From: Candidatus Proteinoplasmatales archaeon SG8-5
Lineage (GTDB): Archaea; Thermoplasmatota; Thermoplasmata; SG8-5
Assembly: GCA_001595885.1 (NCBI GenBank)
Contig: LSSH01000006.1
Coordinates: forward strand, 1 to 8,471
DNA: 8,471 nt
Direction: 5' to 3'
Part shown: positions 5,839 through 8,471 of the stretch, piece by piece
How positions within the stretch are numbered: position 1 is the stretch's first letter
How the letters are laid out: each line of letters opens with the position of its first letter
Translations under genes and position numbers: made by a program
Notes under the pieces: model-generated
Told to the model about the DNA's origin: nothing
What the model saw: only the letters and a program-made list of their open reading frames with translations
Database searches by the model: none

Positions 5839-6411
5839 ATGGCGCTAGACAAAGTGATCCAAGCCATCTTAGACGATGGCAAGAAAGAGGTCGAAAGAAT
5901 CCTATCCGAAGGAAAGGATGAGAGGAACCAGGCGATTCGGGAGGCGCGGGTCGAGGCCGAGAATATCAAACTGGAGAAGATCCAGGAGGCTGAAAGGTAC
6001 ACCGCCAGGATGAGAAACCAGGAGATAGCCCGGGCCGAGATCGATTCGAAGAAGCTCGTCCTCAAGGCCCAGAAGGACGCCCTGGATAATATCTATGAAA
6101 TGGTTCTTGGCGAGTTGGGAGAGAAATGGAGCGGCAAACTCATAGAGAACACACTCGCGCAGAACTCGTCCGAGGTCAGGGATGCTCAGGTCTATTCGAA
6201 CGAGAGGGACAGGCTCACAGTTGAAAAGCTGGCCAGATCGTACGGCGGCACGTACGGCGGGACCATCGATTGCGCAGGCGGTGTCATCATCGAGAACAAT
6301 GATCGTACCGTGAGAATAGACTACATGCTCGAAACCGTTCTCAAGGATATCTGGGATGAGTCCGTGATGGACATCGCCTCCATCCTCTGGGAGGTAAGAA
6401 AGGATGGATGA
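5839..6411 (+). CDS. ahaE: A-type ATP synthase subunit E (peripheral stalk)
   Basis: A 190-residue peripheral-stalk subunit that pairs with H and caps the A3B3 head. Residues about 5-85 are a charged coiled coil; about 90-190 form the globular alpha/beta domain that contacts subunit B. The family hallmark near the C-terminus is clear: AGGVIIENNDRTVRIDYMLE at about 146-165. A short in-frame tandem repeat encodes YGGTYGGT at 135-142. GAGGT (5827-5831) lies seven bases before the ATG. The gene ends eight bases inside subunit C. Confidence 0.95.
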   Translation: MALDKVIQAILDDGKKEVERILSEGKDERNQAIREARVEAENIKLEKIQEAERYTARMRNQEIARAEIDSKKLVLKAQKDALDNIYEMVLGELGEKWSGKLIENTLAQNSSEVRDAQVYSNERDRLTVEKLARSYGGTYGGTIDCAGGVIIENNDRTVRIDYMLETVLKDIWDESVMDIASILWEVRKDG

Positions 6412-7498
6412 CGAGGACCGGCTGATCCGGGATATCAAGAAGAAACTCATGAGGATCATCCCCTTTGACAGTGGTAATTATCCCTACGTTTGTGCAAGGC
6501 TCAGGGCCAAGAAGTCGCTGCTCTACCCGCCCGAGATGTACCAGAAGTTCCTGCAGATGGAGGTGCCCCAGATAAGCAGGACGCTGGGCGAGGGGCAGTA
6601 TAAGGATGAATTTGTCAGCCTCGGGACGAAATATGCCGGCGTGGACCTGATAGAGATGGCTACAAGCGAAAACCTTGCCCGCACCTACACCAAGATACTG
6701 GATTTCTCGGAAGGCCACCTGAGGGAGATCATATCGAAGTACATCGACAGGTGGGACGTCTTCAACATCGAGACAATCATAAGGGGCAAGTTCTACGGAG
6801 CGAGCGACCAGGACATCTGGGAGGACATCGTGGCTGCGGGTTCGTTTTCGGAGGACCACCTGCGCTGGCTCGTTGAGAAGGAGACGGTCGACGAGGTCAT
6901 CAACGCCCTGGATGGGACCATGTATCACGAGCCGCTGGTCAGGACCAGGGAGGAGCACCCTGGGATGAAGTCTGGAGCGCACTACGAGGATGCTCTCATG
7001 CATTGTTATTATACCAATCTGCTGGCAACCACCGAGCCCACCCAAACGCCCAATAAACTGTTCCTAAGATTCATCAGAATGGAGATCGATGTCATTAACC
7101 TGAGAACGCTTCTCCGACTCAATCTGGGCAACGCTGAGATCGGGGAGAATGCTTTCGTTGAAGGCGGCCTGGATATGAGCGTCGAGGACCTGGAGAAGAT
7201 GGCCGGAATGGACTGGGAGACGCTGCTCGTGACCCTGGGCGATTATGCCTTCTTCGAAAATATCTCAGATGATCTGAGAAAAGCCGGGGACACGGGCCTG
7301 AACGAGGCCCTCAGATCCCTGGAGAAGCATGTGTTGAAGGAGGCGGCAAAGCACGCGAACATACACCCACTCTCGATATTACCAGTATTGGATTTCATGA
7401 TAGCCAAGAAGAACGAGGTGGACAACATCCGCATCATCGCGAGGGGCAAGGAGAGCGGACTGGAGACAGAGGTGATCAGGAACCTCCTGGTCATGTAG
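6404..7498 (+). CDS. ahaC: A-type ATP synthase subunit C (central stalk, ring socket)
   Basis: A 364-residue protein of the V/A-type subunit C (VatC/AhaC, V-ATPase d) family. This largely helical, funnel-shaped subunit sits on the K ring and couples it to the D/F shaft. Family-like features are the N-terminal YPYVCARLRAKKSLLYP (26-42), a central WDVFNIETIIRGKFYG segment, a later IRMEIDVINLRTLLR segment that repeats this pattern, and a C-terminal AKKNEVDNIRIIARGKESG. The repeated (D)xxNxxTxxRxK-like pattern reflects the known internal threefold symmetry of the family. GGGAGG (6389-6394) precedes the ATG by nine bases. The eight-base overlap with E suggests coupled translation. Confidence 0.96.
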   Translation: MDDEDRLIRDIKKKLMRIIPFDSGNYPYVCARLRAKKSLLYPPEMYQKFLQMEVPQISRTLGEGQYKDEFVSLGTKYAGVDLIEMATSENLARTYTKILDFSEGHLREIISKYIDRWDVFNIETIIRGKFYGASDQDIWEDIVAAGSFSEDHLRWLVEKETVDEVINALDGTMYHEPLVRTREEHPGMKSGAHYEDALMHCYYTNLLATTEPTQTPNKLFLRFIRMEIDVINLRTLLRLNLGNAEIGENAFVEGGLDMSVEDLEKMAGMDWETLLVTLGDYAFFENISDDLRKAGDTGLNEALRSLEKHVLKEAAKHANIHPLSILPVLDFMIAKKNEVDNIRIIARGKESGLETEVIRNLLVM

Positions 7499-7506
7499 GT
7501 GAATAA

Positions 7507-7806
7507 ATGGAGCTGGCCGTTGTTGGGAATGAGGAATTCACCGTCGGATTCAGACTCGTCGGCATCAGGAAGGTATTCAGTTGTACCGATGAGATGCTGG
7601 GGGAGAAGGTCAACGACGTCCTGGAGGACGAGAACGTTGGCATCCTGGTGCTTCACGAGCACTGCCTCGGTCACCTGCCACATGCCATGGTGGCGAGGCT
7701 GAGGGAGAGCGTGAGGCCGGTTTTGATAACCGTGGGAGAAGAGGAAGAGGACCTGAGGGAAAGGGTCAGGAGAGCGATAGGGATTGATCTGTATGCTGAG
7801 AAGTAA
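7507..7806 (+). CDS. ahaF: A-type ATP synthase subunit F (central stalk)
   Basis: A 99-residue subunit with the Rossmann-like fold of the family. It binds subunit D in the central rotor shaft and is thought to influence catalysis in the head. The N-terminal MELAVVGNEEFTVGFRLVGI matches the family's opening strand and GFRLxG motif; a central strand, VGILVLHEHCL (44-54), is followed by a C-terminal helix rich in Glu and Arg (76-99). AGGTG (7497-7501), overlapping the stop of C, is the ribosome site. The length is normal. Confidence 0.94.
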   Translation: MELAVVGNEEFTVGFRLVGIRKVFSCTDEMLGEKVNDVLEDENVGILVLHEHCLGHLPHAMVARLRESVRPVLITVGEEEEDLRERVRRAIGIDLYAEK

Positions 7807-7818
7807 GGAAGTGATAGA

Positions 7819-8471
7819 ATGACCGTAGGTTCGGAGGAACGAGCGGAACGGAGCTCTGGCGAGATCTACAGGGTGGCGGGTCCGGTGGTTACGGCCACCG
7901 GCCTGAACCCGAGGATGTACGACGTGGTGTTCGTCGGCGAGGAAAGGCTGATGGGCGAGGTCATCGGCCTGGTGAGGGAGAAGACCATCATCCAGGTGTA
8001 CGAGGACACCACAGGGGTCAAGCCGGGCGAGGTCGTCACCGACACGGGAAAGCCTCTCGTGCTGGAGCTTGGACCCGGGTTGCTGAGCAGCATCTATGAC
8101 GGAATTCAGAGACCGCTGCCGGTATTGAGGGACAGGATGGGCGATTACGTTGAAAGGGGGGTCACAGCACCCGGACTGGACAGGGAGAAGAAATGGGACT
8201 TCGTCCCTGGCGTGAAAGAGGGGGACAAGATAACAGGCGGGGCCATCATCGGGACCGTTCGTGAAGCGGAGCACATCGAGCACCGCATTCTGGCGCCCCC
8301 GGACGCCGAGGGCATTGTCCAGAGCGTGAGAAGCGGAAGCTTTACCGTGGAGGACGGGGTTGTCACGCTCGACAGCGGCAGGAGCCTGCAGATGATGCAG
8401 ACGTGGCCGGTGAGGGTGCCCAGACCGTACAAGGAGAAGCTGATGCCCGAAATACCCCTGATAACGGGACA
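7819..8471 (+). CDS. ahaA: A-type ATP synthase catalytic subunit A (partial, N-terminal 217 residues)
   Basis: The start of the catalytic nucleotide-binding subunit; the frame runs off the right edge before the P-loop. Residues 15-85 form the N-terminal beta barrel (GEIYRVAGPVVTATGL at 14-29, then MGEVIGLVREKTIIQVYEDT). DGIQRPLPVL (93-102) and GVTAPGLDREKKWDFVPGVK (113-132) begin the A-subunit-specific insertion that distinguishes A from B. The last residues, PEIPLITGQ, lead toward the expected P-loop region. A GGAAGTGA site (7807-7814) precedes the ATG, a weaker ribosome site than those of its neighbours. The first 13 residues are a charged N-terminal extension of low confidence, but no nearer in-frame ATG precedes the barrel. 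Confidence 0.96.
   Translation, partial: MTVGSEERAERSSGEIYRVAGPVVTATGLNPRMYDVVFVGEERLMGEVIGLVREKTIIQVYEDTTGVKPGEVVTDTGKPLVLELGPGLLSSIYDGIQRPLPVLRDRMGDYVERGVTAPGLDREKKWDFVPGVKEGDKITGGAIIGTVREAEHIEHRILAPPDAEGIVQSVRSGSFTVEDGVVTLDSGRSLQMMQTWPVRVPRPYKEKLMPEIPLITG

Noticed and set aside
5544..6065. Open frame of 173 codons on the minus strand across K and E
   Set aside because: The product mirrors the K and E codons in the opposite strand. Its hydrophobic stretches reflect the membrane helices of K on the other strand.
6341..7045. Open frame of 234 codons on the minus strand
   Set aside because: Antisense to subunits E and C, both well supported by family motifs and ribosome sites; no recognisable domain.
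7243..8283. Long open frame (346 codons) on the minus strand
   Set aside because: It runs opposite the clear genes for subunits C, F and A. Its product is rich in His, Pro and Arg without any family motif, as expected of an antisense shadow in GC-rich coding DNA.

Overview
The window is a stretch of archaeal chromosome, most likely from a euryarchaeon of the methanogen/Thermoplasmatota type. Four things point that way: a Bat-like helix-turn-helix regulator, an archaeal KsgA/Dim1 rRNA methylase, archaeal TATA boxes about 26-28 bases before some start codons, and an A-type ATP synthase operon in the order H-I-K-E-C-F-A known from Methanosarcina. The exact lineage cannot be read from the sequence. 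There are no RNA genes, mobile elements or CRISPR repeats, and no stretch of 300 bases without a gene.

Positions 1-1434 (minus strand) hold a two-gene unit: a predicted coiled-coil protein followed, through an ATGA stop/start overlap, by a sugar-phosphate nucleotidyltransferase that runs off the left edge. Diverging from it at 1582 (plus) is a 209-residue regulator with a C-terminal Bat-type HTH and a cysteine cluster in its middle. Its TATA box is placed for a leaderless transcript. It converges with ksgA (2215-3027, minus) with only three bases between the stop codons.

From 3143 to the right edge runs the A1AO ATP synthase operon (plus), divergent from ksgA. It encodes the peripheral-stalk helix H, the membrane stator I (a subunit), the rotor-ring subunit K (c subunit), peripheral-stalk E, central-stalk C and F, and the first 217 residues of catalytic subunit A. 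B, D and the rest of A would lie beyond the window. Genes are tightly packed: H/I share one base, E/C share eight, and most have clear Shine-Dalgarno sites.

The one loose spot in the operon is the 132 bases between I and K. It is AT-rich and carries three Shine-Dalgarno sites, each exactly seven bases before a start codon. They would open a 17-codon frame, a 35-codon frame and then K itself (TTG start), each overlapping the next. A TATA-like, hairpin-forming element sits just before K. I read this as a candidate translational or transcriptional device for making extra c subunit, which is needed in many copies per complex. It is the most interesting part of the window. Other points of note are a possible two-carboxylate ion site in K and the cysteine cluster in the regulator.
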